DNA of 23,231 nucleotides, taken from positions 1 to 23,231 of the forward strand of contig SHZL01000009.1 in NCBI GenBank assembly GCA_009692275.1. Reading direction: 5' to 3'. The notes beneath the pieces are model-generated. The model saw only the letters and a list, made by a program, of their open reading frames with translations, was not told the origin of the DNA and made no database searches. The first letter of the stretch is position 1; each line of letters begins with the position of its first letter. The position numbers were made by a program, and so were the translations under genes. This DNA is from Lysobacterales bacterium. Its GTDB lineage: Bacteria; Pseudomonadota; Gammaproteobacteria; Xanthomonadales; SZUA-36. Of the stretch, positions 1 to 8,155 are shown piece after piece.

Positions 1-1150
1 TGATTTTTGCGCCCGCCTGATGCAGGGCCAGCACCTGCGCCAGGTATTCATCGAAAAACACCTGCATGTCGCCCAGCTCGTCGTCCGGCAGGGCATTCGC
101 AACGGCCGCTGATTCGCCTTCCTCATCCAGGGCATTGGCCGAACGCCACGGCTGGTTAGTTGACAGCCACGACAGCCGAATCATTGGCGCCATGTAGGCC
201 ATCTCGGGGCGCCGGGATTTTCGCTGGATGACTGCGTCAGTCAAAAGCAGATTCTTGCGGATGATCAGGGTAGGCACGTTCCATACGCCTTGCTCTGCGG
301 TCAGCAGGGCGATTTGCCTGAGTTTTCCGGCATCGAAGACCTGGTCCTTGGGCAATTCGCCGGCATTGACCTGGCGCGCAATTTCGAGCATTTCCGGCGG
401 GCGAAACCCTCGCCCCAGGTTGACGCCTTCGACCGTCACGGTCTTCATGAAGCCGGTCAGGTGCTCAATGGAGGACATGCCGGAACGAAGCGCATGCTCC
501 ATCGAAACGGCCAAGGGTACATGCCCGATGAAGGGCACGCCCGCTTCATGTGCCACCGCGGCAATGGCATCAAAAGTCTCCGGCGACAGGTTGTTGTAGA
601 TTTTGATGTAGTCGTATCCGTCCGCGATCTGTTGCTTGACCACGCTTACGGCCGCCTCGGGCGTGGCGACTTCTTCCGAGCCATCCCACATACGCGGTGG
701 AGCATCAAGGATTCTGCCGGTGGTGGTCATGTCCGGGCCAAGCAGTTCGCCGCGCCGGATACGTTCGCGCATGGCCAGGGTGATCGCCTCACCCCACAAA
801 TTGCGCACGGTAGTGATGCCATAGGCGACGTAGATGGGGGGTTCAAGATCGTCCTGGATATGCACGTGCATGTCGGCAAGCCCGGGCGCGAGATGGAGCC
901 CCCTGCCATCGATCACCCTGGTATCCGCTGACAGTTCCACAGCATCGCTGGGAGCAAGCGCAATGATTTGGCTGCCCTTGACCACAACCGTCTGGGCAGG
1001 AAGTATTCCCCCGCTATCGACGGCAACCACGTCCACGCCGACAAACGCGTAGTCGCCTGCAAGCGACTCCCTGTACGGGTCGCCCTCGCAGCTTTCCAGG
1101 GCGATTCCAATGAACAAGGCAAGCACCACGTGCTTCAGGTGAAGTTCCAT
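1..1150 (-). CDS. Metal-dependent amidohydrolase (imidazolonepropionase-like), C-terminus cut by window edge
   Basis: I translated this by hand from the complementary strand. An ATG at 1148-1150 opens a frame that stays open for 383 codons to the window edge. A GAGGAG ribosome site lies 9 bases upstream. The first 20 residues are hydrophobic and end at Cys21 (sequence LESC), so it may be a lipoprotein, although Glu at -2 of the lipobox is atypical. The fold is amidohydrolase superfamily: an N-terminal beta part, then DMHVH (metal ligands His95 and His97), Lys183 in YIKIY, His210 in IGHVP and His230 in IEHLTG. The catalytic Asp would lie in the missing C-terminal part. Family members hydrolyse cyclic amides, dipeptides or N-acyl amino acids; the substrate here cannot be told. 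It is a paralogue of the divergent gene at 1412, sharing a GITTVRN-x-WG segment followed by LAMRE. Family call is firm; substrate unknown. Confidence 0.88.
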   Translation of the reverse strand, partial: MELHLKHVVLALFIGIALESCEGDPYRESLAGDYAFVGVDVVAVDSGGILPAQTVVVKGSQIIALAPSDAVELSADTRVIDGRGLHLAPGLADMHVHIQDDLEPPIYVAYGITTVRNLWGEAITLAMRERIRRGELLGPDMTTTGRILDAPPRMWDGSEEVATPEAAVSVVKQQIADGYDYIKIYNNLSPETFDAIAAVAHEAGVPFIGHVPLAVSMEHALRSGMSSIEHLTGFMKTVTVEGVNLGRGFRPPEMLEIARQVNAGELPKDQVFDAGKLRQIALLTAEQGVWNVPTLIIRKNLLLTDAVIQRKSRRPEMAYMAPMIRLSWLSTNQPWRSANALDEEGESAAVANALPDDELGDMQVFFDEYLAQVLALHQAGAKI

Positions 1151-1411
1151 CCTGAATATCTCCTCATCTTCAACGTTCAAACTTGCAGTTTCAGTTCGTA
1201 CCCGAGAATAACCCGGCGTGAGGGCAATAACATTGCATTACGACATGTCTCTTCCGATTCAATTATTCATTCGTCGTATTTCAATGTTTCCGCCGGGAAA
1301 GCTGACTTAGAATCGATCTCGTATAAAACGTGGGCTACTGAGCGCTTTGCATGAACCCCATGCGTGTCTGGCAAGACCGCAAGCGCAGGAAAGCTTTTGG
1401 AGATTTGTCGC
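1151..1411. promoter_or_regulatory. Divergent intergenic region between two amidohydrolase genes
   Basis: This 261-base spacer separates two divergent genes and must hold promoters for both. It contains no convincing ORF. On the plus strand TATAAA at 1322-1327 could serve as a -10 box, but no good -35 sits at standard spacing. A GTG at 1364 in frame with the plus-strand gene lies inside the spacer and was not chosen as its start. No clear operator palindrome was found. Confidence 0.4.
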
Positions 1412-3499
1412 ATGACAAAGTACGCAATAGATGAAAATGCAGAGGTTCGAGCCAGCATGTTGACGGGTGTCTGGTGTGCCGCGATCATCAGTTGTCTGAC
1501 CCTGGCCGCGTGCACACCAACGGCGCCACCGCCGGCTGAAGGCGACACGGCATTCACTGGCATAAACGTGGTTGATGTGAACGCCGGCGCCATTGTCCCC
1601 GATCAAACCGTCGTTATCGCTGACGGCCGCATTGTTCAAATTGCTCCAGCAAACGCAATCTCGCTCGCGCCGGACGTGTCTATTGTCGACGGTGCGGGCA
1701 AGTACCTTGCCCCGGGGCTGATGGACATGCATGCGCATGTCTTCACTGAAAGCTCTCTCATTCCTTATTTGGCCAATGGCATCACTACGGTGCGTAACAT
1801 GTGGGGTAGTGTCGAGACCCTGGCAATGCGCGAAGCCGTGGCAGCAGGCCGCCTGCCCGGGCCACGTATTTACACCGCGGGTGGTTTGCTCGACGGCGCT
1901 CCGAAAATCTGGGCAGGCTCAACCGAAGTGACGGACCCGGCCAGCGTCGATGCCATCGTCGCCCAGCAGGCTGCAGATGGTTATGACTTCGTCAAGATTT
2001 ATTCACGCCTGTCGCCCGCCGTGTTCGACGCCATCATCGCAGCAGGCAAGAAACATGGCATCGAAGTCTCCGGCCACGTGCCGCAGGACGTTCCATTCCT
2101 GCATGCGATCGGGTCCGGCATGCGTACGTCCGAGCATTTCCTTGGCGCCCTGTGGGCTGTGCTCAGCGACCCGAGTTTGTCCAATCCCGACTTGTCTGCT
2201 TTCGATGATCGTTCCAAAGAATTCATCCTGGCGCTGGGGCGAGGTGAAGTCGATGCCGGGTCGCTGGTCGATCCGGAGCGGGTCGCTGCCCTGGGCAGTG
2301 CGCTTGCCAAGCAGGAGTTCTGGTTGGTGCCAACCCAGGACGTCATGAAGAGCTTTACCCACACAAAAAGGCAACCCCATCCCGAAACCGTTCGGTTCAT
2401 GAGCCCGGTTGACCGGCAATTGATGAAAATGTTGGAAGACCCGTCCTTCCAGATGATGCCGGAGGAAAACCTGAATGGTGAGGACGTGTTGTTCCAGGTC
2501 AGGAGCGAACTTCTTTTCGATCTGTACCAGGCCGGCGCCAGGATACTGGTTGGCACCGACGATTCCCTTCAGTCAGGCTTCGTGGTGGTTGACGAGATGG
2601 AAGCGCTGGCTGACGTTGGGCTGGCAAAAGCCGATGTACTGCGGGCGGCAACTTCCGAACCGGCAAACTACCTCAGAAAAAGCGGCGAGCTCGGCGTGAT
2701 TGCCGTGGGTGCTGCGGCCGATCTCATCCTGATCGAAGGCAATCCGCTGGAGAATCTCGAGGCGCTGCGGCTACCGACTGGCGTCATGCGTGCCGGTGTT
2801 TGGTATACCCGGCAGCAACTCGACGAGATGCTCGAGGTGATTGCCGCGCAAAGCGATGCAATCGAAGCCGAGTTTGCGGACGCACCCGCGTTTCCGGCGG
2901 ATGCTGGCGTGTCATCTGATTTTCTTGGGGGCGAAGATGGTGCGGTTCGCATTGCCACAAGCCAAGCCGAGGGTGTCACGACGGTGACCGCGGCCATCCG
3001 CAATCAAGGCGAGTGGAATACCACCGCCGTGACCGCCGCATTGGGTTCCGTAAGCGTCGCACAGGAAGGGCAAGCTGACATGCAGACGGTGAAGTCGGAT
3101 GGAGGTTGGCAGCTCAAGATCGGTAACGACTTGCTTGGCACGCCGTCGCCCGGCGATATCGCGACTGTCCTCACCGGCACGCCGGCTGACATCCTTATTC
3201 TTAACGCTGTGGCCGGGCAACTCGGGGTGGGCGAAACCCTGGATCTCGTAATGTGGCGTTGTGGCGCCGGGCTGGATTGCACCGGCGCAGAGGCCGAGGC
3301 GATGACCGTCACCGGGCTAGGGCCACAGATCATCAACGGGCACCGCATCTTCGAATCGGCCAACGCATTTCGCATTCGGGAACCCGGTGGCAGCGCTGCG
3401 GGCTCGATTGATTTTTGGTATGCCCCACCGGCGCTGTACAGCGGCGGTCCAGTCCGCATCGAATTTGATGGCGTGAACAATTGGCGGCGTGTCCGTTGA
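1412..3499 (+). CDS. Metal-dependent amidohydrolase, putative lipoprotein, with extra C-terminal domain
   Basis: A 695-residue protein from ATG 1412, which has GGAG 9 bases upstream. Alternatives are GTG 1364 and ATG 1457; the last would begin right at the hydrophobic stretch. That stretch ends in LAAC, a good lipobox, pointing to an anchored periplasmic lipoprotein. Amidohydrolase motifs are complete: DMHAH (His107, His109), Lys195 in FVKIY, His222 in SGHVP, His242 in SEHFLG and Asp383 in GTDDS. It belongs to the imidazolonepropionase-like group (COG1228 type), whose members cleave amide bonds in cyclic or dipeptide substrates. The core ends near residue 490. About 200 further residues, rich in Gly, Thr and Val, look like a beta-sandwich-type addition not usual for the family. 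It is followed after 26 bases by the PLP enzyme at 3526, probably in one transcript. Substrate unknown. Confidence 0.9.
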   Translation: MTKYAIDENAEVRASMLTGVWCAAIISCLTLAACTPTAPPPAEGDTAFTGINVVDVNAGAIVPDQTVVIADGRIVQIAPANAISLAPDVSIVDGAGKYLAPGLMDMHAHVFTESSLIPYLANGITTVRNMWGSVETLAMREAVAAGRLPGPRIYTAGGLLDGAPKIWAGSTEVTDPASVDAIVAQQAADGYDFVKIYSRLSPAVFDAIIAAGKKHGIEVSGHVPQDVPFLHAIGSGMRTSEHFLGALWAVLSDPSLSNPDLSAFDDRSKEFILALGRGEVDAGSLVDPERVAALGSALAKQEFWLVPTQDVMKSFTHTKRQPHPETVRFMSPVDRQLMKMLEDPSFQMMPEENLNGEDVLFQVRSELLFDLYQAGARILVGTDDSLQSGFVVVDEMEALADVGLAKADVLRAATSEPANYLRKSGELGVIAVGAAADLILIEGNPLENLEALRLPTGVMRAGVWYTRQQLDEMLEVIAAQSDAIEAEFADAPAFPADAGVSSDFLGGEDGAVRIATSQAEGVTTVTAAIRNQGEWNTTAVTAALGSVSVAQEGQADMQTVKSDGGWQLKIGNDLLGTPSPGDIATVLTGTPADILILNAVAGQLGVGETLDLVMWRCGAGLDCTGAEAEAMTVTGLGPQIINGHRIFESANAFRIREPGGSAAGSIDFWYAPPALYSGGPVRIEFDGVNNWRRVR

Positions 3500-3525
3500 T
3501 GTTTTTTCTGCAGGGTGGATAAAAC

Positions 3526-4677
3526 ATGAATGACACGGCCCAGATTCTCGATGGTCACCGCATTTCCGGGGGAGGCTCGGCGCGCGTGCACATCGACGGC
3601 AAGCCCTTCCTCAATTTCGGTGGTTGCAATTACCTGGCCCTGACCGATCGGCCGGAGTTGCGTGCTGCCGCGCGTGACGCCCTGGAGAAGGGTTACCTGT
3701 TTTCCCGTTACCTGCACCCCGCTTACGGGGGCATGGACGAGCCTTTCGATAAGGTCGAAGCTGAAGCTGCGCGGTTTTTTGGCACGGAAAGCGCCATCTA
3801 CCTGCCTTCCGGCTATCACATCGGCTTTGCCGCACTCGCCGCGCTCCGGCCGGAATTCGACGCACTTGTGCTTGACCAGCAGGCGCACTGGTGCCTGGAA
3901 CATGCGGCCATCCTGAGCGGCCTGCCCTTGCACCGTTTCGACCATTGCGACGCGGTATCACTGGAGCGGGTGCTCGGCGGCTTGCCGCCGGGTCAGCGTC
4001 CATTGATTGCGACCGATGGTGCATTTGCAACCAGCGGGCGTCTGCCGCCGCTGGACGAGTACGTGGAACTGGCGAAACAGTTCAATGGCCAGGTGGTGGT
4101 GGACGAATCCCACGCGACCGGTGTGGTCGGCGCAACCGGCCGTGGCGCCGCACAGCACTTCAAGCTGGGAGAACGCATCCATGTCGGCAGCACCCTGAGC
4201 AAGGGGCTGTGCGCCCAGGGGGCGACGTTTGCCGGCAACGCGGAAATGATTAAAAGAGCCCGGCAGACCCAGGCCATCCGCGGTTCCTCCCCGGGATCGC
4301 CAATCTCGGCTGAAGTGGCGACAGCCGCCATGAAGCTGGTTCGCGAACACCCGGAACTCTGTGCCCGGGTGCGGCAGAACGCGCGCTACCTGCGGTCACG
4401 TTTGCAGGCGCTGGGTCTGGACATTACCGAAACTCCCGCCGCCATCGTGTCCTTCACCCGTGGCAGCTTTGCAGACCTGCGGGCGCTGCAGAGCAAGCTA
4501 TTCGACGCGGGCATGTATGTACTGCACTCCAACTACATCGCGGCGGGACCCTCCGGTACGATCCGCATGACCGTGTTCGCGGACCACAGCCAGGAAGATC
4601 TCGACCTGGCCATTCTGCATATTGGCAGCTGGACTGCAGCCCGGGCGAACGAGCAGCGTCTGACCAGATCGGCGTGA
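3526..4677 (+). CDS. PLP-dependent alpha-oxoamine-synthase-like aminotransferase (class I/II)
   Basis: A 383-residue fold-type I PLP enzyme of the family holding 8-amino-7-oxononanoate synthase, 2-amino-3-ketobutyrate CoA ligase and serine palmitoyltransferase. Those enzymes condense an amino acid with an acyl thioester and lose CO2. Visible marks are NYLAL near residue 35, a PLP-stacking His in QAHW, DGAFATSGR, D193-E-S-H196-A (pyridine N and O3' contacts), and the Schiff-base Lys226 in STLSKG. Length matches the family. The usual GSR motif before the first helix is replaced by a YLHPAYGGM sequence, so it may not be a standard synthase. The ATG at 3526 follows AGGGTGGA. Its end overlaps the next gene by four bases, so the two are probably translationally coupled. 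No acyl carrier protein gene is visible. Reaction not assignable; BioF and Kbl are unlikely from context. Confidence 0.85.
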   Translation: MNDTAQILDGHRISGGGSARVHIDGKPFLNFGGCNYLALTDRPELRAAARDALEKGYLFSRYLHPAYGGMDEPFDKVEAEAARFFGTESAIYLPSGYHIGFAALAALRPEFDALVLDQQAHWCLEHAAILSGLPLHRFDHCDAVSLERVLGGLPPGQRPLIATDGAFATSGRLPPLDEYVELAKQFNGQVVVDESHATGVVGATGRGAAQHFKLGERIHVGSTLSKGLCAQGATFAGNAEMIKRARQTQAIRGSSPGSPISAEVATAAMKLVREHPELCARVRQNARYLRSRLQALGLDITETPAAIVSFTRGSFADLRALQSKLFDAGMYVLHSNYIAAGPSGTIRMTVFADHSQEDLDLAILHIGSWTAARANEQRLTRSA

Positions 4678-6416
4678 GCGGGCAACACGAACTGAGTTTC
4701 GAGCACTTATGCCAGCAGGTTGTGGGCGCAGATGCGCCTATCAACACCCCGTTCGGCCAGCGTCTGATGGTGTATGCCGACTACACCGCCTCCGGCCGTT
4801 GCCTGACGCTGGTCGAGCGCTACCTGCAAAACCTGCAGCGCATCTACGTCAACTCGCACACCGAGGACGATATCAGTGGGCGCTCGATGACGCATTTGCT
4901 GGAGGAGGCTGAAAACTCAATCAAACGATCGGTTAATGCAGGGCCAACCGGCCGCATCGTACCGGTGGGCAGTGGCGCCACGGGCGCCATCGATAAGTTT
5001 CAACAGATCATTGGCATCATGCTGCCCCCGGCTACACGGCAAAACCTGGATGGCTTACTGCAGCGCGCCTTCGGTAAAACCGGAAGGCAGGAATTCAAAC
5101 AACAGCTTGATCAACACCAGCCCGTGGTGTTCGTCGGGCCCTATGAACATCACTCCAACGAAGTGTCCTGGCGCCAGGGGCTGACCACGGTTGTGGCGGT
5201 ACCTCTGGACAGCGAGGGCGGCATCGATCTGGCAGCTCTCGAAGCCCTGCTGATGGTCCCGGCCTACCAGGGCCGCATGCGTATTGGTTCCTTTTCAGCC
5301 GCCTCCAACGTCACTGGAATGCGCTCGCCGGTGCACGAGATTGCGGCCCTGTTGCACCGCCACGATGCCATTGCCTGTTTCGATTTCGCCACCAGCGCGC
5401 CCTATGTCGAGATCGACATGAACCCACCGGCAAATCAATACCCGGGCGACGCCTCGCTGGACGCAATATTCATTTCACCGCACAAGTTTCTGGGCGGGCC
5501 CGGTTCCAGCGGCATCCTGGTATTCAACAAACGGCTTTACCACGAAGAATTGCCGCCATCGGTAAGCGCCGGTGGCACAGTGGACTACGTAGGCCCGACC
5601 AGCCAGGATTTCATTCGTGATATTGAGGAACGCGAAAAGGCCGGCACCCCTGGCGTTCTGCAAATCCTGAAAGCGGCTCTGGTATTTGAAATGAAGGACC
5701 GCATTGGGGTCGCGGCCATCGAACACCGTGAACACGAACTACTGCAGCGCGTTTTCGCACGCTGGCAGAACCACCCCGCCATCGAGATTCTCGGCAACCC
5801 AGACCCCCGGCGGCGCATTGCCATCATCTCGTTTAATCTGCGCGATGCCGATGGCCGATACCTGCACCCCAAATTTGTAACCACCCTATTAAACGACCTG
5901 TTCGGCATCCAGTCGCGGGCCGGTTGTTCCTGCGCGGGACCTTATGGGCACCGTCTGCTGGGCATTGATGAAGAAAGATCCGAGCACTACCGCAAGTGGA
6001 TTCGACAAGGCTATTCGGGAATCAAGCCCGGTTGGTGCAGGATCAGCCTGCACTACGTGATGGATGATATCGAGGTGGATTACATTGCGAACGCAATCGA
6101 GTTTGTTGCCGAACACGGCCGATGCTTTTTACCACTGTACGATTTCGATCTCGCCACCGGCGCCTGGTGCCATAAAAACGACTGCGTCTGCCTGGAGGCC
6201 TTTTCACTGGATGCCGCGCTGGAATGCTGCGGGCCAAAGCCAACCGCACTCAGCGCGGAGGAACGCGCACGCCGCTATGCCGGGTATCTGGAAGAAGCCC
6301 GGCGCCTCGCTACGGACTTAGCCAGCCACGGAAACAGTGCTGAAGTTTTGCTGGACAAGGGACTGGAATCGCTGCGGGTTTTCCCAGTCCCGCAGGCCAG
6401 CCTGGTGCGCAGTTAA
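4674..6416 (+). CDS. Class V aminotransferase / cysteine-desulfurase-like PLP enzyme with Cys-rich C-terminal extension
   Basis: A 580-residue protein starting at GTG 4674, which overlaps the preceding stop (GTGA). It is a fold-type I PLP enzyme of class V: EHHSNEVSW (compare the HHAN of SufS), SNVTG, FDFATSAPY, and Lys271 in SPHKFLGGPG as the Schiff-base lysine. A late AGCSCAGP motif places Cys420 where SufS-type desulfurases carry the catalytic cysteine, with a second at Cys418. Typical desulfurases have about 400-410 residues; this one continues about 160 further with a cysteine cluster (Cys499, 504, 506, 518 and 519). A desulfurase, selenocysteine lyase or other beta-elimination role is plausible; aminotransfer is less so. 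It is probably co-transcribed with the upstream synthase-like gene, suggesting consecutive steps or a complex. Family is firm; activity is inference. Confidence 0.85.
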   Translation: MSGQHELSFEHLCQQVVGADAPINTPFGQRLMVYADYTASGRCLTLVERYLQNLQRIYVNSHTEDDISGRSMTHLLEEAENSIKRSVNAGPTGRIVPVGSGATGAIDKFQQIIGIMLPPATRQNLDGLLQRAFGKTGRQEFKQQLDQHQPVVFVGPYEHHSNEVSWRQGLTTVVAVPLDSEGGIDLAALEALLMVPAYQGRMRIGSFSAASNVTGMRSPVHEIAALLHRHDAIACFDFATSAPYVEIDMNPPANQYPGDASLDAIFISPHKFLGGPGSSGILVFNKRLYHEELPPSVSAGGTVDYVGPTSQDFIRDIEEREKAGTPGVLQILKAALVFEMKDRIGVAAIEHREHELLQRVFARWQNHPAIEILGNPDPRRRIAIISFNLRDADGRYLHPKFVTTLLNDLFGIQSRAGCSCAGPYGHRLLGIDEERSEHYRKWIRQGYSGIKPGWCRISLHYVMDDIEVDYIANAIEFVAEHGRCFLPLYDFDLATGAWCHKNDCVCLEAFSLDAALECCGPKPTALSAEERARRYAGYLEEARRLATDLASHGNSAEVLLDKGLESLRVFPVPQASLVRS

Positions 6417-6532
6417 AACGGGATAACAATCCAGGTGCGGAGTTCAGGCCTGGCGAGCATCGATTTCACAGAACAACTACCTACGACATGAAAATATCTA
6501 CACTACGATCAAATCAATATCTGGAGACTTCC

Positions 6533-7999
6533 ATGGACTCATTGTCTGTCCCAATGGTGCGTGCTGTTCTGTGCTTAAGTTTCGGCTTATTTCACCTTGT
6601 TATGACGCAAAGCGTTCTCGCGCAGACACTGGCCATAGTCGGCGGAACGGTCATTGACGGAACAGGAGCAACACCAATCGCCACTGGCATTGTTCTGATA
6701 GACAACGGCCGAATTAGTGCCGTGGGTCGAGCCGATGAGATTGCAGTTCCTGATGATGTGTTGCGTGTTGATGCCAAGGGCAAGTATGTGATCCCGGGTT
6801 TGATGGACGCCAATGTCCACCTGGGGCTGTCTCACAATCTCAGTCTGGAGTTGCTCGTGCGCTACGAAAATCAATTTGACGAAATCATTCTCGAGGCAGC
6901 GCAAATGGCTCTGAAAGAAGGAGTGACCACCGTATTCGATACCTGGGGCCCCTTGCCGCAATTGCAATCGGTGCGAGACGACATTAACGCTGGTCGTAGT
7001 GTCGGCAGCCGCATATTCCTGGCGGGAAACATAATCGGATTAGATGGGATTTTTGCGGGCGGATGGCTCCAACCAGGTGCCGAACAACAGGTCAGCGCCG
7101 CGTTCCGCGATCGCATGAATCAGCGCTACGAGCAGGAAGTTGGCACGGAATTGCTGGCGATGCGGCCAGACGAAATCCAGTCGGCAATTGCCGCCTATAT
7201 TGGCAAAGGTGTCGCCTTCCTGAAGTACAGTGGCGATACTCAAAGGCTCGTCGGTTCCAGCATGATCAGCACCCTCTATTTCTCACCGCGTCAGCAGGCG
7301 GCGATCGTTGAAGCAGGACATCACGCCGGATTGCCGGTTCAGGCGCATATTGCCTCCGAAGAGGCCATTCAAGTGGCGATCGACGTCGGGCTGGATATTG
7401 TTACCCATGGCGATCTTGCGGTTCCGCCCAAGACTTACTCGAGAGCAACCATACAGCGTCTTGCAGACAGCGGCACTGCGGTTTCGGTACTACCCTTCAC
7501 GGAACGACGCCTCGAAGCATTCGAGGAATTTGCAGAGGCGAATTCACAACAGATCGTCTGGATTCCCCTTTACCGGGCCATGCGTGAAAACCGGCGGGCC
7601 ATGATTGAGCTTGGGGTAAAAATCTTGTTGTCGACGGATGCCCATTTACGAAACGCCCAATTGCCGGATCTTATTCCGATTCCCTGGGAGATCGATGCAG
7701 TCGACCCGGATCGGGCCATCGGAGAAGCCCATTTCAATGCTTTGGTGGCATTAGAGGAAGATGGGATGGACTTGATGGAAGTGCTGAAGTCGGCAACCAG
7801 TAACATTTCTGAAGCGTATCGAGTCGATGATGAACTCGGCACTTTGGAATCGGGGAAAGTCGCCGATCTGCTGATTCTGGATCGAAATCCGCTGCAGAGT
7901 GCGCGGAATTACCGGAGCATTCACATGGTGATCAAGGATGGCAGGATAATAGATCGAACTGAGTTGCCCGTTTCAGCAATTATCAACCCGGCAAACTAA
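6533..7999 (+). CDS. Secreted amidohydrolase with Asn in place of the first metal-binding His
   Basis: 488 residues from ATG 6533, chosen because GGAG lies 6 bases upstream and a signal peptide follows directly, with probable cleavage after SVLA. An in-frame ATG at 6488 lacks a ribosome site and would put 15 extra residues before the signal. It is an imidazolonepropionase-like amidohydrolase: Lys231 in FLKYSG, His272 in QAHIAS, His292 in THGDL and Asp369 in STDAH are all present. The usual HxH motif reads DANVH, so the first ligand is Asn94 with His96 kept. A C-terminal GTLESGKVADLLIL segment is typical of the family. It lies 116 bases after the class V enzyme and is probably in the same run of genes, closed by the hairpin near 8080. 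It is AT-richer and less similar to the other two amidohydrolases than they are to each other. Periplasmic hydrolase; substrate unknown. Confidence 0.87.
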   Translation: MDSLSVPMVRAVLCLSFGLFHLVMTQSVLAQTLAIVGGTVIDGTGATPIATGIVLIDNGRISAVGRADEIAVPDDVLRVDAKGKYVIPGLMDANVHLGLSHNLSLELLVRYENQFDEIILEAAQMALKEGVTTVFDTWGPLPQLQSVRDDINAGRSVGSRIFLAGNIIGLDGIFAGGWLQPGAEQQVSAAFRDRMNQRYEQEVGTELLAMRPDEIQSAIAAYIGKGVAFLKYSGDTQRLVGSSMISTLYFSPRQQAAIVEAGHHAGLPVQAHIASEEAIQVAIDVGLDIVTHGDLAVPPKTYSRATIQRLADSGTAVSVLPFTERRLEAFEEFAEANSQQIVWIPLYRAMRENRRAMIELGVKILLSTDAHLRNAQLPDLIPIPWEIDAVDPDRAIGEAHFNALVALEEDGMDLMEVLKSATSNISEAYRVDDELGTLESGKVADLLILDRNPLQSARNYRSIHMVIKDGRIIDRTELPVSAIINPAN

Positions 8000-8079
8000 G
8001 CAAATTGCCGCCGGAGCTTGCGGATGCTGCGGTGCACTGTCTTGCTGTTGCGCAATTTCAACCTCTGCAACCTTAAACT

Positions 8080-8102
8080 GTGGCAGCAGCCGCCACTTTT
8101 TT
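8080..8102 (+). terminator. Probable intrinsic terminator of the plus-strand run
   Basis: GTGGC (8080-8084) and GCCAC (8092-8096) form a 5-bp GC-rich stem with a 7-base loop, followed directly by six T. It lies 81 bases past the amidohydrolase stop and just before the end of the convergent gene. The stem is short, so efficiency is uncertain. Nothing else was found in the 8000-8155 spacer. Confidence 0.55.
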
Positions 8103-8155
8103 ACTTATAAAGGCACCTGGCAGATACTCCCGCAGCACTTCCTCGAAGGTTGGGT

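Noticed and set aside
290..931. 213-codon open frame on the plus strand
   Set aside because: It is antisense to the well-supported amidohydrolase on the minus strand and shows no family features.
3004..3945. 313-codon minus-strand open frame
   Set aside because: It spans the end of one coding gene and the start of the next on the other strand; no recognisable domain.
6432..6456. CCAGG/CCTGG pairing after the class V enzyme gene
   Set aside because: The stem is only 5 bp and has no T run; the spacer more likely lies within one transcript.
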